DNA of 37,066 nucleotides, taken from a virus. Location: positions 1 through 37,066 of the IMG/VR virus record IMGVR_UViG_3300020162_001995. One strand, 5' to 3'. Below the pieces are notes generated by a model. The model saw nothing but the letters and a program-made list of their open reading frames with translations. It did not search any database and was not told the DNA's origin. Shown here piece after piece: positions 7,611-15,097 of this stretch. How positions within the stretch are numbered: position 1 is the first letter of the stretch; every line of letters starts with the position of its first letter. A program made the position numbers and the translations under genes.

Positions 7611-7896
7611 TTTTATTAAAAAGTTAATTACCGAGAAATCTAATAAAACACATATACCTTTAGGTTCTTGCTATGCGGTGTTGCGAGGTGATTATCATGG
7701 TGAAATATTTGTATTTTTTAAACAAATTGCAAATGATTTGATGTTTGTCTCTTTACCTAAAATGATATTAAGAGAGGTTGATGTGGTTAAATTTGATATA
7801 GGGTTGAAGGAAAATATACTAGATTCTTTTAATATATTACCAGAAGATATATATAAAGTTATAGAATCTCATGGAAATAATCTCATCGAGAGTTAA
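7603..7896 (+). CDS. Unknown small protein
   Basis: A 97-residue alpha/beta protein: a basic first helix (SFIKKLITEKSNK), a beta-rich centre (GSCYAVLRGDYHGEIFVFFKQIANDLMFVSLP) and an acidic C-terminal half. The centre reads like a small SH3- or OB-like barrel, but this is only an impression. It overlaps the previous gene by 8 bases. Confidence 0.6.
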   Translation: MNSFIKKLITEKSNKTHIPLGSCYAVLRGDYHGEIFVFFKQIANDLMFVSLPKMILREVDVVKFDIGLKENILDSFNILPEDIYKVIESHGNNLIES

Positions 7897-7904
7897 ATAA
7901 TTGA

Positions 7905-8096
7905 ATGAATAGAGTAGAAGCTAGAATAATAACATCGCCTATTTCTGGACAACCTTGCGCTCCTAGAATTATTGAAACTAGAGTTGGTAACAATATAGTT
8001 AAAGAAGCTCATTGGATCGATCCAGCATCTGGCGCTTTTATAAGAAAAGGGGTCATTGAAGTGAAGCCCTATATCAGAGAAGATAAAAAGTCTTGA
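7905..8096 (+). CDS. Unknown 63-residue protein
   Basis: A small beta-rich protein (MNRVEARIITSPISGQPCAP, IIETRVGN, HWIDPASGAFIRKGVIEVKP). The regular strand pattern and operon position support a real gene. No family is recognised. A TTAAATAA box overlaps the upstream stop codon but could be chance. Confidence 0.55.
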   Translation: MNRVEARIITSPISGQPCAPRIIETRVGNNIVKEAHWIDPASGAFIRKGVIEVKPYIREDKKS

Positions 8097-8120
8097 CATG
8101 TATTTTTGAAGATGTAAAGT
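8093..8120 (+). promoter_or_regulatory. Early-type promoter for primase, with leaderless GTG start
   Basis: TTGACA at 8093-8098, 16 bases, TAAAGT at 8115-8120, 6 bases, then GTG at 8127. An in-frame stop (TAA at 8115-8117) excludes any start further upstream, so the GTG is forced and coincides with the expected transcription start. Confidence 0.65.
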
Positions 8121-8126
8121 GGGTAT

Positions 8127-9146
8127 GTGGTCAAATTACCTGAAACTTACGTTGTAAATAAATTCTATCAATATGCTGGTTCGCCTAAACATAATAGGGG
8201 TACTAATGTTTATCAAGCTAGTTGCCCGATTTGTAGGGAAGGTAAATCTTGGTTGAGAAAAAAAAGGTGTTATTACATTCCTTCTAAAAATGTAATCCAT
8301 TGTCATAATTGTGGTTGGCATGGTAATCCTGTTAATTGGATCATGGAATTGCAGTCTTCTTCCTTATCCGAAATTCTAAGCGAGTCTAATAATTATGACA
8401 CGATAGTTATTCCTATCAATGAGAGTAAAGATGATAAAAAGGTTACAAATTATGAATTACCTTGCGATTGTATAGATTTGGAAAATAGCGACGAATTGAA
8501 TTTTTATAGTAATAACAATATAGTAATGCAAGCTGCATCGATTCTAAAAGATAGGGGATTGTTGACATGCATAAATAGGCCGAAGAAATATTATATTACT
8601 TTAACAGATTTTGTTCATAAAAATCGTATAATTATACCTTTTTATGATGAAAATAACAAAATCATCTTTTATCAATCTAGGAAAATATTGAACAATGACG
8701 ATAGACCTAGATATCTTTCTAAAAAGAATAGTGAGAGAAGTGTTTTCAATATAAACAATGTTATTGAAGATATTCCATATGTTTTTATAACGGAGGGTCC
8801 GTTTGATTGTACTTTTATTAAAAATGGTATAGCTTTGGCTGGAATAACTGAGAGTGGATCAGATACATTTACTGAAAAACAAAGGGTGCAGATGCAAATG
8901 TTTCCATTGCATGAAAATGTTTTTGTTTTAGATAATCAATGGAACGATACAACATCTAAGAAAAAAACTAAAGATTTAATTGATGCTGGTAAAAAGGTAT
9001 TCTTGTGGCCAAAAGAATATAATAAATTTAAAGATATAAATGATGTATGTATTAGATATAAATTGAACGAGTTTCCTTATAAGTTTATATTAAAAAATTC
9101 TTTTTCTGGAATGGTTGGTAAGTTGAAATTAGCTGAAATTAAATAA
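8127..9146 (+). CDS. 61: DNA primase, T4 gp61-like (zinc finger plus TOPRIM)
   Basis: Synthesises RNA primers for lagging-strand synthesis with the gp41-type helicase. The N-terminal zinc-binding domain is visible as CPIC (33-36) and CHNC (59-62), followed by GWHGNPVNW. The catalytic TOPRIM region begins with YVFITEGPFDCTF, where Glu223 is the first metal ligand, and continues to ENVFVLDNQWNDTT with the conserved acidic pair. Length (339) equals that of T4 gp61 (342). The start is GTG, fixed by an upstream in-frame stop. It is transcribed from its own early-type promoter. Confidence 0.9.
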   Translation: MVKLPETYVVNKFYQYAGSPKHNRGTNVYQASCPICREGKSWLRKKRCYYIPSKNVIHCHNCGWHGNPVNWIMELQSSSLSEILSESNNYDTIVIPINESKDDKKVTNYELPCDCIDLENSDELNFYSNNNIVMQAASILKDRGLLTCINRPKKYYITLTDFVHKNRIIIPFYDENNKIIFYQSRKILNNDDRPRYLSKKNSERSVFNINNVIEDIPYVFITEGPFDCTFIKNGIALAGITESGSDTFTEKQRVQMQMFPLHENVFVLDNQWNDTTSKKKTKDLIDAGKKVFLWPKEYNKFKDINDVCIRYKLNEFPYKFILKNSFSGMVGKLKLAEIK

Positions 9147-9149
9147 ATA
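9123..9149 (+). promoter_or_regulatory. Weak early-type promoter for the YczE-like gene
   Basis: TTGAAA at 9123-9128, 15 bases, TAAATA at 9144-9149, then 7 bases to the ATG at 9157. The spacer is one base shorter than in the other members of the set. Confidence 0.35.
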
Positions 9150-9156
9150 TTTTTCT

Positions 9157-9756
9157 ATGAACAAATATATAATTTATCTTTTAGGCTGTATTTTATTCTC
9201 CTTTGGAGCTACACTATTTATTACTAGCAATTTGGGTACTGACCCCTTGGATGTTCTGGCTATTGGAATGAAAGACACATTTGGTTGGATGATAGGTACA
9301 ACTCAAAGCGTTTTCGCATTATGTTGTTTATTTCTATATAGTTATTTGAATAAATGGAAATTCCCACCAATCTCAACCTTCTTGACTTTTTTCATATGTG
9401 GATATCTTATAGATTTTTTTCTATTTTTATTAAACCATCAACACATTGTTAATCCATTTCTGGAAATGCTTTTTGGGGTTATTATTTGTACCCAAGCTAG
9501 TGCTTTAATAATGATGTCTGGATTTGGTATAAGAGCCATGGATTTGGTTGCAATATCATTATCCGAGATAACCAAAAAACCATTTTGGCTGTTTAAAGGT
9601 ATTGCCGAGGTATTGCTTTTGACCGTTGGTTATTTTTTGGGAGGCATTGTTGGTATCGGCACTATTTTCTTTTTACTATTTGTGGGTTGGTTAATACAAC
9701 CATGTATTCGTTTAAATAGTAAATTGGGAATACCTAATTACGGCAAGGTTCATTAA
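9157..9756 (+). CDS. YczE/YitT-like integral membrane protein
   Basis: A 199-residue polytopic membrane protein with about five or six hydrophobic segments. The N-terminal pattern GCILFSFGATLFITSNLGTDPLDVLAIGMKD... is the hallmark of YczE/YitT-type bacterial membrane proteins: a Gly-rich first helix followed by 'LG-x-DP-x-[DT]-x-L-x-x-G'. A second copy of that theme, MSGFGIRAMDLVAISLSEI, appears after residue 120, showing the internal duplication of the family. The function of YczE proteins is unknown. This looks host-derived and is rare in phages. It is inserted between the primase and a convergent late gene. Confidence 0.85.
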   Translation: MNKYIIYLLGCILFSFGATLFITSNLGTDPLDVLAIGMKDTFGWMIGTTQSVFALCCLFLYSYLNKWKFPPISTFLTFFICGYLIDFFLFLLNHQHIVNPFLEMLFGVIICTQASALIMMSGFGIRAMDLVAISLSEITKKPFWLFKGIAEVLLLTVGYFLGGIVGIGTIFFLLFVGWLIQPCIRLNSKLGIPNYGKVH

Positions 9757-10172
9757 TCTTGCTCACCAGCAATTAAGTATCCCTTTAATGCTTCAGCTAA
9801 ACCGCTGAGTTCAACTGCTATACGAGATATTCTACGATGTTCCGAGGATGCTATTTTCTCGAAAAGGGTATCGCAACCAGCATTGTGTAATTGAGCTTGA
9901 ACGGATGTTTGATTCACACCATTCACATATTCAACAAATTTTTCAATTTCTGCAACCCATTCAGATAAAATTTTCTTTTGTTTAGCTAAAGATTCTTTTC
10001 TAATAACTTCAACTTGACCAACATCTGTATTGAAAGATTCTGGTGGTGTCCCAGCATCTAATTCAGCGGTCATAGCTGCTGTTTCCGCATTCGCGGTAGC
10101 TTCTGGTGCAGCCACAGCCTCTTGTTCATCTTGTTCCAAGATGGCGTTGAAATATTTTTCGTATATACCCAT
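9753..10172 (-). CDS. Ala/Glu-rich late protein with capsid-targeting-like N-terminus
   Basis: A 139-residue protein beginning MGIYEKYFNAILE-Q. The first 13 residues follow the pattern shared with the late genes at 12865, 31208 and 31483, ending at Glu13, a T4-type prohead-protease site (I-L-E). Residues 14-55 are Ala/Glu/Thr-rich and likely disordered. The rest is two long helices (SLAKQKKILSEWVAEIEKFVEYV; HRRISRIAVELSGLAEALKGYL). No family is recognised. It is transcribed from a canonical late TATAAATA box. Inference: an internal head protein whose leader is removed during maturation. Confidence 0.7.
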   Translation of the reverse strand: MGIYEKYFNAILEQDEQEAVAAPEATANAETAAMTAELDAGTPPESFNTDVGQVEVIRKESLAKQKKILSEWVAEIEKFVEYVNGVNQTSVQAQLHNAGCDTLFEKIASSEHRRISRIAVELSGLAEALKGYLIAGEQD

Positions 10173-10198
10173 AAGATTATTTATTTATTACGTCTAAA

Positions 10199-10206
10199 TA
10201 TTTATA
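10199..10206 (-). promoter_or_regulatory. T4-like late promoter TATAAATA
   Basis: On the minus strand TATAAATA (10206 to 10199) lies 27 bases before the ATG at 10172. On the plus strand the same segment reads CTAAATATTTATA (10194-10206), so a second late-like CTAAATA faces the gene at 10211. Confidence 0.6.
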
Positions 10207-10210
10207 ACAA

Positions 10211-10597
10211 ATGAAAGAAAATTTTAAAATACTTCAAGAAGACGATCAAAAAATATACAATAAATGGGTTAAAGGTATAGCAAAACAGGAAGCTCCGTCT
10301 CAAGTTATTACAGTTGATGATATTGTAAATAGATATAGAAATAATGTTTCCTATGAAGCTAGTAGGCAATTACCATTTGGTTTAGATTTTTTATTGGATA
10401 GAATAGGTGATATTTTCGTAAAATGTTCAAATGTGAGAATGGATTTGGCAAATGCTATGAAGAATCCAGTCATATATGAACATAATCAAAGAATATCAGC
10501 TGTTAAAAAATTGAATGATAAAATAGACAAAGTACAAGAAATGTTATTTTCCTGTACGGAAGAGATGAATGAAATAGTTGAAAGTCACGAAAAGTGA
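10211..10597 (+). CDS. Unknown helical protein
   Basis: A 128-residue, mainly helical protein (KILQEDDQKIYNKWVKGIAK; FGLDFLLDRIGDIFVKCSN; KKLNDKIDKVQEMLFSCTEEM) with a likely C-terminal coiled coil. It diverges from the late minus-strand gene (start codons 39 bases apart) and overlaps the next gene if that gene uses its TTG start. No family is recognised. Confidence 0.6.
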   Translation: MKENFKILQEDDQKIYNKWVKGIAKQEAPSQVITVDDIVNRYRNNVSYEASRQLPFGLDFLLDRIGDIFVKCSNVRMDLANAMKNPVIYEHNQRISAVKKLNDKIDKVQEMLFSCTEEMNEIVESHEK

Positions 10598-10613
10598 TAT
10601 AATTATTGATGTA

Positions 10614-11090
10614 ATGTTTAATGTCACAAATCCTATCATTAAAAGAATAATATCTAGCTTGCTCATAACATCAACAATATCCTTTCTAGGAGCTTTGTTT
10701 TTATTAAATTTTGGTTTTAATTTTATAGTTAGTTTGTTTTTTATTTTTATTCTACAATTTGTAGTTTTTTATTTTTATGGAGAGCATGTTAAAAGGAAAA
10801 ATGCATATATTGAGGCAGAATTGGAATTGCAAGCTGCTTCTGAATTGAGAAAAATAACCGCTGATGTTGTATGCCCATGTGATCAAAAAGTTCAAACTAC
10901 CATACCAGTAGAGATGAATCGTGAAAATTCATATGTGTGCGGTCAATGTAATAAAAGAGTTGGAATTTTGATAGATCTTAAAACCGTATTAAAAACAGAT
11001 CCGATAATTGATGATCCGTTAAAAAATTCTGAAATTTTAAAAAATGTAAATGAAGCTTTAAAAGACCCATCTCATAATGATAGAATTTAA
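10614..11090 (+). CDS. Membrane-anchored protein with a C-terminal zinc-ribbon-like domain
   Basis: About 158 residues from the ATG at 10614; a TTG at 10578 would add 12 residues and overlap the previous gene. Two adjacent hydrophobic segments (SSLLITSTISFLGALFLLNF and FIVSLFFIFILQFVVFYFYG) form a helical hairpin in the membrane. A charged helix follows, then CPCDQKVQTTIPVEM...YVCGQCNKRVG, in which CxC and CxxC would form a zinc ribbon. The layout suggests a cytoplasmic zinc domain tethered to the inner membrane. No named family is recognised. Confidence 0.65.
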   Translation: MFNVTNPIIKRIISSLLITSTISFLGALFLLNFGFNFIVSLFFIFILQFVVFYFYGEHVKRKNAYIEAELELQAASELRKITADVVCPCDQKVQTTIPVEMNRENSYVCGQCNKRVGILIDLKTVLKTDPIIDDPLKNSEILKNVNEALKDPSHNDRI

Positions 11091-11445
11091 AAAAACAGAT
11101 AGTAGTTCCATTCCTCCAGAAATTACATCTAGAGAAATTGTTAAAAATGAAGATGTTTTATATTTTTTTGAACAATTGTGTAAAAAAAATGTTGAGGATT
11201 ATATGGTTTTTAAAAAAAATAGTTTTAAAAATCAAAATTTAGATATAATTAAAGATTTTTTAAACAAATTTGAGAATTTCATAAAAGATGAAAGTTCAAA
11301 TAAAGACAATAAAGAAGTTGTTAATATAATTTTTAACAATATAAAGAACAATATAAAAATATTAGAACATTTGGAAATGCTTCCAAAAGATAATAAAAAC
11401 AAAGCATTTTTATTATCATTCGTATCTTCTAGATTATTTCCTTGA
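11077..11445 (+). CDS. Unknown Lys/Asn-rich helical protein
   Basis: A 122-residue charged helical protein, starting inside the end of the preceding gene (14-base overlap). It has no recognisable motif or membrane segment. Codon use matches the surroundings and the frame is tightly coupled, so it is probably real. Confidence 0.6.
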   Translation: MIEFKKTDSSSIPPEITSREIVKNEDVLYFFEQLCKKNVEDYMVFKKNSFKNQNLDIIKDFLNKFENFIKDESSNKDNKEVVNIIFNNIKNNIKILEHLEMLPKDNKNKAFLLSFVSSRLFP

Positions 11446-11479
11446 CTTTCTTTTTAAAAATTGAGACACTGCATGTCTT

Positions 11480-11767
11480 ATGAATGAAAAAGTTGTAATC
11501 AAAACAAGCAAAGAAGAACATGTAATGGATAAAGACGCTTTTATACGTTGGCTATGCTTGATAGAGATTGTTCAATTGGCCGAAGAAAAAGCGATTGATT
11601 TGAAGGTAGATTTGGAAGATGTTGATTGGGTCAAACCATTGGCTTTTAAAAAATATATGAATGAGCGTTTTAAAAGTATGGAAATTGATTTAATGGCTGA
11701 CGAACGAAATGGTAGTATGGTCTTGGATTACGTCAATAATAACCACCATATTCCAGAGTATTGTTAA
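11480..11767 (+). CDS. Unknown small acidic protein
   Basis: A 95-residue protein: a beta hairpin (KVVIKTSKEEHVMDKDAFIRWL) followed by helices (CLIEIVQLAEEKAIDLKVDLED; KYMNERFKSMEIDLMADE). No family is recognised. Its last 35 bases overlap the convergent neck gene. TTGACT at 11442 resembles a -35, but no matching -10 follows. Confidence 0.6.
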   Translation: MNEKVVIKTSKEEHVMDKDAFIRWLCLIEIVQLAEEKAIDLKVDLEDVDWVKPLAFKKYMNERFKSMEIDLMADERNGSMVLDYVNNNHHIPEYC

Positions 11768-12488
11768 TGCTCATATCGAATACGAATTTTTTAGATTCGG
11801 TGTCTGAATCTTGTGGATATGATGATAGTCTTTCTGTTGGGGTTTGTAAAGACCCCGACAGATCTCCATAGAATGTATCATCATGTACTTGATAATTTCC
11901 CTTTTCTTGGGGTATATTCTCAAAAGAATGTTCAAGACGTTTAGCTTTCAATAACCAAACATAATGGCCAGCTAAAGGATTTATGGAAGAATTGTCCTCA
12001 TCACATCTTTCTGTAATTTCGTACATTTTACCGTCTCTTTCACCAGGTCTATCTGAACCGTATTCCACTAATTTAAAAACATCTCCAGATTTAGGTTCTA
12101 ATTTTTTATCTGGAAAATGAGCATAAAATGAACTTATGTGTAAATATGCTGTTACTTGATCATCAGATCTATAGCCGAATTTTGATAATACCAAAGCATT
12201 CTCAGCCAAAGTGAATATCATTATCATCTCTTTAGGTTCTTCGAATTGATCGACTGGCATTTCCCCATAAGTATTATCACCGTCTTTTAAATTGTATAAA
12301 TTTCTATAATACAATATTTTTTGACCATATAAATCTATTTGCTCTCTCCAATAATTACTATATAATAATCTTTCAGCTTCATTTTTTTCTTTATCTGTAA
12401 AACGCAATGTTGATGACACATAGTTATTGTAATTATCGGGATAAGTCCTGATACAATTCACACCTTTATGTTTATCGTAAGTTATCAT
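11733..12488 (-). CDS. 14: Neck protein, T4 gp14-like
   Basis: A 251-residue virion protein (T4 gp14 is 256) that joins the filled head to the tail. It starts MITYDKHKG (compare MATYDKN in T4). Its core has the gp14 order: VLSKFGYRSDDQVTAYLHISSF (T4: FSNFGMQVQDEVTLSINP), LEPKSGDVFKLVE (T4: EPKEGDLIYFP), KMYEITE (T4: LFEINWV) and a Leu-rich closing strand HYVWLLKAKRLEHSFENIP. It overlaps the stop codon of the upstream minus-strand gene by 4 bases and forms one late operon with the portal gene. Confidence 0.65.
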   Translation of the reverse strand: MITYDKHKGVNCIRTYPDNYNNYVSSTLRFTDKEKNEAERLLYSNYWREQIDLYGQKILYYRNLYNLKDGDNTYGEMPVDQFEEPKEMIMIFTLAENALVLSKFGYRSDDQVTAYLHISSFYAHFPDKKLEPKSGDVFKLVEYGSDRPGERDGKMYEITERCDEDNSSINPLAGHYVWLLKAKRLEHSFENIPQEKGNYQVHDDTFYGDLSGSLQTPTERLSSYPQDSDTESKKFVFDMSINNTLEYGGYY

Positions 12489-12865
12489 TTTTTTAATATA
12501 AAGGATTTTTTACTATCATCCCAAACTATTTGTATTCCAGTATTTCCTAATTTTTTTGGTTCCGTTTTAGATACGCTATATATACCATATTTTTTACATA
12601 CCTTTTTCAATTGTACACTATTTAAAGGGACATTCACAGATGGATTATTTTTCAATTTCTCCACTTGCTGAATGATTGTCATATCTGGTTTATGCATATC
12701 TGGAACAGTTTGTGCATGTTTTCTTTTAAAAGGATCTAATATTAAAGACCTTCTGTGTCTGGCTCCCTTTTTTATAGGTGGTTTTTGTGGTAAAAACATG
12801 TTCACGTAACCATGATTCCATGTTTGCTCTAAAATAATAGAAAATGTTTTTGCGAATAGCCCCAT
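12485..12865 (-). CDS. Small basic late protein with capsid-targeting-like N-terminus
   Basis: A 126-residue protein starting at the ATG at 12865 (MGLFAKTFSIILE-Q), 16 bases after the portal stop; a longer frame to 13000 would only read through the portal C-terminal code and is rejected. The first 13 residues match the shared late-gene leader ending at Glu13. The remainder is rich in Lys/Arg/Pro (PQKPPIKKGARHRRS) with an ordered C-terminal part (LNSVQLKKVCKKYGIYSV...IQIVWDDSKKSFIL). No family is recognised. Between portal and neck genes, it is likely an internal head or connector-associated protein. Confidence 0.65.
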   Translation of the reverse strand: MGLFAKTFSIILEQTWNHGYVNMFLPQKPPIKKGARHRRSLILDPFKRKHAQTVPDMHKPDMTIIQQVEKLKNNPSVNVPLNSVQLKKVCKKYGIYSVSKTEPKKLGNTGIQIVWDDSKKSFILKK

Positions 12866-12881
12866 GGAACTATTTATTATT

Positions 12882-14741
12882 TTATGCTTCTGGAGTTGGA
12901 GCCTTACCTTCGTTACTAGGTGGAGGCGTTGGGGCCGATGCTCCAGATGGAGGAGGTCCAAAATCTGGTGGGGCTTCTTCCGCACCACCTCCTGCTCCAC
13001 CTATTGGTGATCCAGCAGGAGCGCCACCACCACTTCCAGTCGGAATAGCTCCACCACTTCCAGCAGCCATAGGTTGCCCTTCTACAACTTCACCTCCAGC
13101 GGTTGTCAATTGCCTCCAATTTGGTCCCATAGCTGTGATTTGAGCCAATTCAAATTCCAATTCTTTATCCTTTTTCAAGAATGCTCTATTTGCTAAAATT
13201 TCTTGATCACTCCATCTCAAATATTTTTTCTGAGCATATGTTTTTGATATGGATTCGTTTTGAGTCATATTGTTGAATGTTGTGTATTTTATTTCAGCCT
13301 TTTGAGCCTCTCTCATTTCAAAAAAGTTGGTTGGTGGGGTAAATTTGATATCAAAGTCTGTTTCTTTAACATCATATTTACTCCATAATTTTTTTAATTT
13401 TAAATGCACTATAAAAGTATTCTTTAAACTTTCCGCAAAATGCATTTGCATACGCATAATAAATTTAGCAAATTTTAATTCCTCTCTCAAAATTTGCATA
13501 CCATCACCATATGCTGAATCTGGAGCTATTCTATTGACAGGTACTTTTAAAGATTTATACAATTTGATTAAAAAATAATCCAAATCTGGCAAAGTGTTTA
13601 ATTGAGGTCCACCTTGAAGCTCTCTAACATCTGTTCCTTCAGAACCTTGTCTTTTTGCAAACCAATAATTATCCAAATAACTCTGAGGATTGAATTTGTT
13701 CACTTGACCAGCTTGATCAACATCAAATGTTCTTTTAGACCAATAATCTTGAATCATTTTTCTCAAATATGATTCAGCTTTAGGTGCTGGCATTGTTCCA
13801 ACATCAACGTTGAAAACTAGTCTTGAAGGCGCTCTTGCTAGTCTATGAATGACTACACTATCTTCTATCAGAGATAGTTGACGATATGCGCGTCTAGCGT
13901 TTTCAATGAAAGGTATTCTCATTGTTTTATTTTCATTCCATATTCCAGAATTGACATATGTAATTTGATTTTTATCCATAGGCACTAAAGCATAATCAAC
14001 CACTTTAGATGGATTTGTCTGATCGAATACAGGTTTTCTTAAAAGAAATCCTTTTATCAACATGTTTTGAATATTTCCAAAAATAGGATCTATTAGTTCT
14101 GTTGGAACACTGACAACACCGAGTACACCTTCTTCTTCTCTTTCTTTATGTATAATGTTTTCCCAATATAATTCTCCATCAACCATTACATTTCTAAAAT
14201 ACTCCCAACCCTTTTTTTCAAATTCAAAATAATTTATAATTTTATCAAATTCTTCTGTTAAATCAGATTTTGCGTCAGATTTTAAATCTTCATTGGGGAA
14301 TTCCAATTTAACAATCTTGTTATTCTCATCTTTATTAACAGATTCATCACATATTTCATCCAATGCTTCAGCCACTTCCGAAAAAGCTGCCATTACTCTA
14401 TAGTCACGCAATCTTGCAATTTTATCCGCTTGGACATTCGCATACATGTATTGTGTGAAATTCGAATCAATATTAAAAAATGCCGTTGGAGATAACTCGT
14501 TATATTCTGAAGATGAACTTATACTCTGTCTAGCTAACGCTTCTGTCCTTTTGGAACCCGTATCTTGGAAAGATTTAAACTTTGGATTTAATTTAGAGAT
14601 GGTATCTATTACAGTATATGACTGATATGGAAGGTATGAATTTACATAATTCATTAAGCTTCTTCCAAATGTAGACTCTCTTCCTGATGATGAATTTGTT
14701 GGCACAGTATTATTTATATCGGAAAATGCTAAAGAAAACAA
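12882..14741 (-). CDS. 20: Portal protein, T4 gp20-like, with a Gly/Pro-rich tail
   Basis: Forms the dodecameric ring through which DNA is packaged and ejected. The 619 residues carry the gp20 hallmarks: DYRVMAAFSEVAEALDEICDE (113-133), the central RLVFNVDVGTMPAPKAESYL (307-326), then FAKRQGSEGTDVRELQGG (361-378) and FLIKLYKSLKVPVNRI (390-405), which match gp20 segments containing 'DVG-x-[LM]PA-x-KAE', 'RR-x-G-x-GTEI-x-x-L-x-GG' and 'KLYKSL-x-VP'. From about residue 548 the protein runs into a roughly 70-residue Gly/Pro/Ala/Ser low-complexity extension not expected of gp20. The start is TTG at 14741, because an in-frame stop lies just upstream; the next in-frame ATG is at residue 30. Confidence 0.93.
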   Translation of the reverse strand: MFSLAFSDINNTVPTNSSSGRESTFGRSLMNYVNSYLPYQSYTVIDTISKLNPKFKSFQDTGSKRTEALARQSISSSSEYNELSPTAFFNIDSNFTQYMYANVQADKIARLRDYRVMAAFSEVAEALDEICDESVNKDENNKIVKLEFPNEDLKSDAKSDLTEEFDKIINYFEFEKKGWEYFRNVMVDGELYWENIIHKEREEEGVLGVVSVPTELIDPIFGNIQNMLIKGFLLRKPVFDQTNPSKVVDYALVPMDKNQITYVNSGIWNENKTMRIPFIENARRAYRQLSLIEDSVVIHRLARAPSRLVFNVDVGTMPAPKAESYLRKMIQDYWSKRTFDVDQAGQVNKFNPQSYLDNYWFAKRQGSEGTDVRELQGGPQLNTLPDLDYFLIKLYKSLKVPVNRIAPDSAYGDGMQILREELKFAKFIMRMQMHFAESLKNTFIVHLKLKKLWSKYDVKETDFDIKFTPPTNFFEMREAQKAEIKYTTFNNMTQNESISKTYAQKKYLRWSDQEILANRAFLKKDKELEFELAQITAMGPNWRQLTTAGGEVVEGQPMAAGSGGAIPTGSGGGAPAGSPIGGAGGGAEEAPPDFGPPPSGASAPTPPPSNEGKAPTPEA

Positions 14742-14750
14742 ATTTTATCA

Positions 14751-14778
14751 TTGGAATGTTTATAAAACGTGATAATAT
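14751..14778 (+). promoter_or_regulatory. Early-type promoter for the gp62-like gene
   Basis: TTGGAA at 14751-14756, 16 bases, TAATAT at 14773-14778, 6 bases, ATG at 14785. It overlaps the minus-strand late box of the portal gene. Confidence 0.55.
14757..14764 (-). promoter_or_regulatory. Late-type promoter (TATAAACA) for portal operon
   Basis: TATAAACA on the minus strand, one base from TATAAATA, 16 bases before the TTG start of the portal gene; the same distance separates the late box and start codon at 31684/31668. Confidence 0.5.
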
Positions 14779-14784
14779 TGATAT

Positions 14785-15066
14785 ATGGAAATTTTTGATT
14801 TTATAAACAACGTACTTTTTTTTAAAAAAGATGTTGTTGAATTGAATTGTGAGGAATATAAAAAATATAATTCTTATTTGATTAATAGATGGATTTCTAT
14901 GCACAGTCCAGACAATGCAATGATCATAAATCAAACAGTCAATAGAAAAAATTTCTTATGCAAGGACTCCGATTCTCAGTATAAGTTTTTATTAAATGTG
15001 ATCCCAAAATCAAAGTATAAAAAAATCGAATATATTAAAAAAAATACAAATGAAGATAAAGCTTGA
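14785..15066 (+). CDS. 62: Clamp-loader small subunit, gp62-like (short form)
   Basis: Part of the ATP-driven loader that places the gp45-type clamp on DNA together with gp44. The 93 residues contain the pattern YKKYNSYLINRWISMHSP, then MIINQTVNR and DSQYKFLLNVIPKSKYKKIEYIKK, which reads like the N-terminal half of gp62 in marine T4-like phages ('Y-x-P-[FY]-x-[VI]-NR-x-[LI]-S', 'NQMN', 'Q-x-x-YL-x-x-[VI]-x-x-x-KR'). T4 gp62 is about twice as long (187 residues), so only the collar-contact part remains, as in other short versions. It has its own leaderless-type promoter. Confidence 0.7.
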   Translation: MEIFDFINNVLFFKKDVVELNCEEYKKYNSYLINRWISMHSPDNAMIINQTVNRKNFLCKDSDSQYKFLLNVIPKSKYKKIEYIKKNTNEDKA

Positions 15067-15090
15067 TTTCTATATATCATATCTTAAATA
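15063..15090 (+). promoter_or_regulatory. Early-type promoter for the co-chaperonin gene
   Basis: TTGATT at 15063-15068, 16 bases, TAAATA at 15085-15090, 7 bases, ATG at 15098. Confidence 0.55.
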
Positions 15091-15097
15091 AAAAAAC

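Noticed and set aside
11442-11479. TTGACT as an early promoter for the gene at 11480
   Set aside because: No -10-like hexamer is found at the 15-17 base spacing used elsewhere.
12866-13000. N-terminal extension of the small basic late protein to 171 residues
   Set aside because: The extra 45 codons lie in the portal coding region and read as low-complexity noise; the ATG at 12865 gives the shared leader.
12844-13143. Plus-strand Pro/Gly-rich ORF of 99 residues
   Set aside because: Antisense image of the Gly/Pro-rich portal C-terminus; the composition follows from the opposite strand and there is no promoter.
14710-14934. Minus-strand ORF of 74 residues
   Set aside because: Antisense of the gp62-like gene, rich in Ile/Phe/Lys as expected for a shadow frame.
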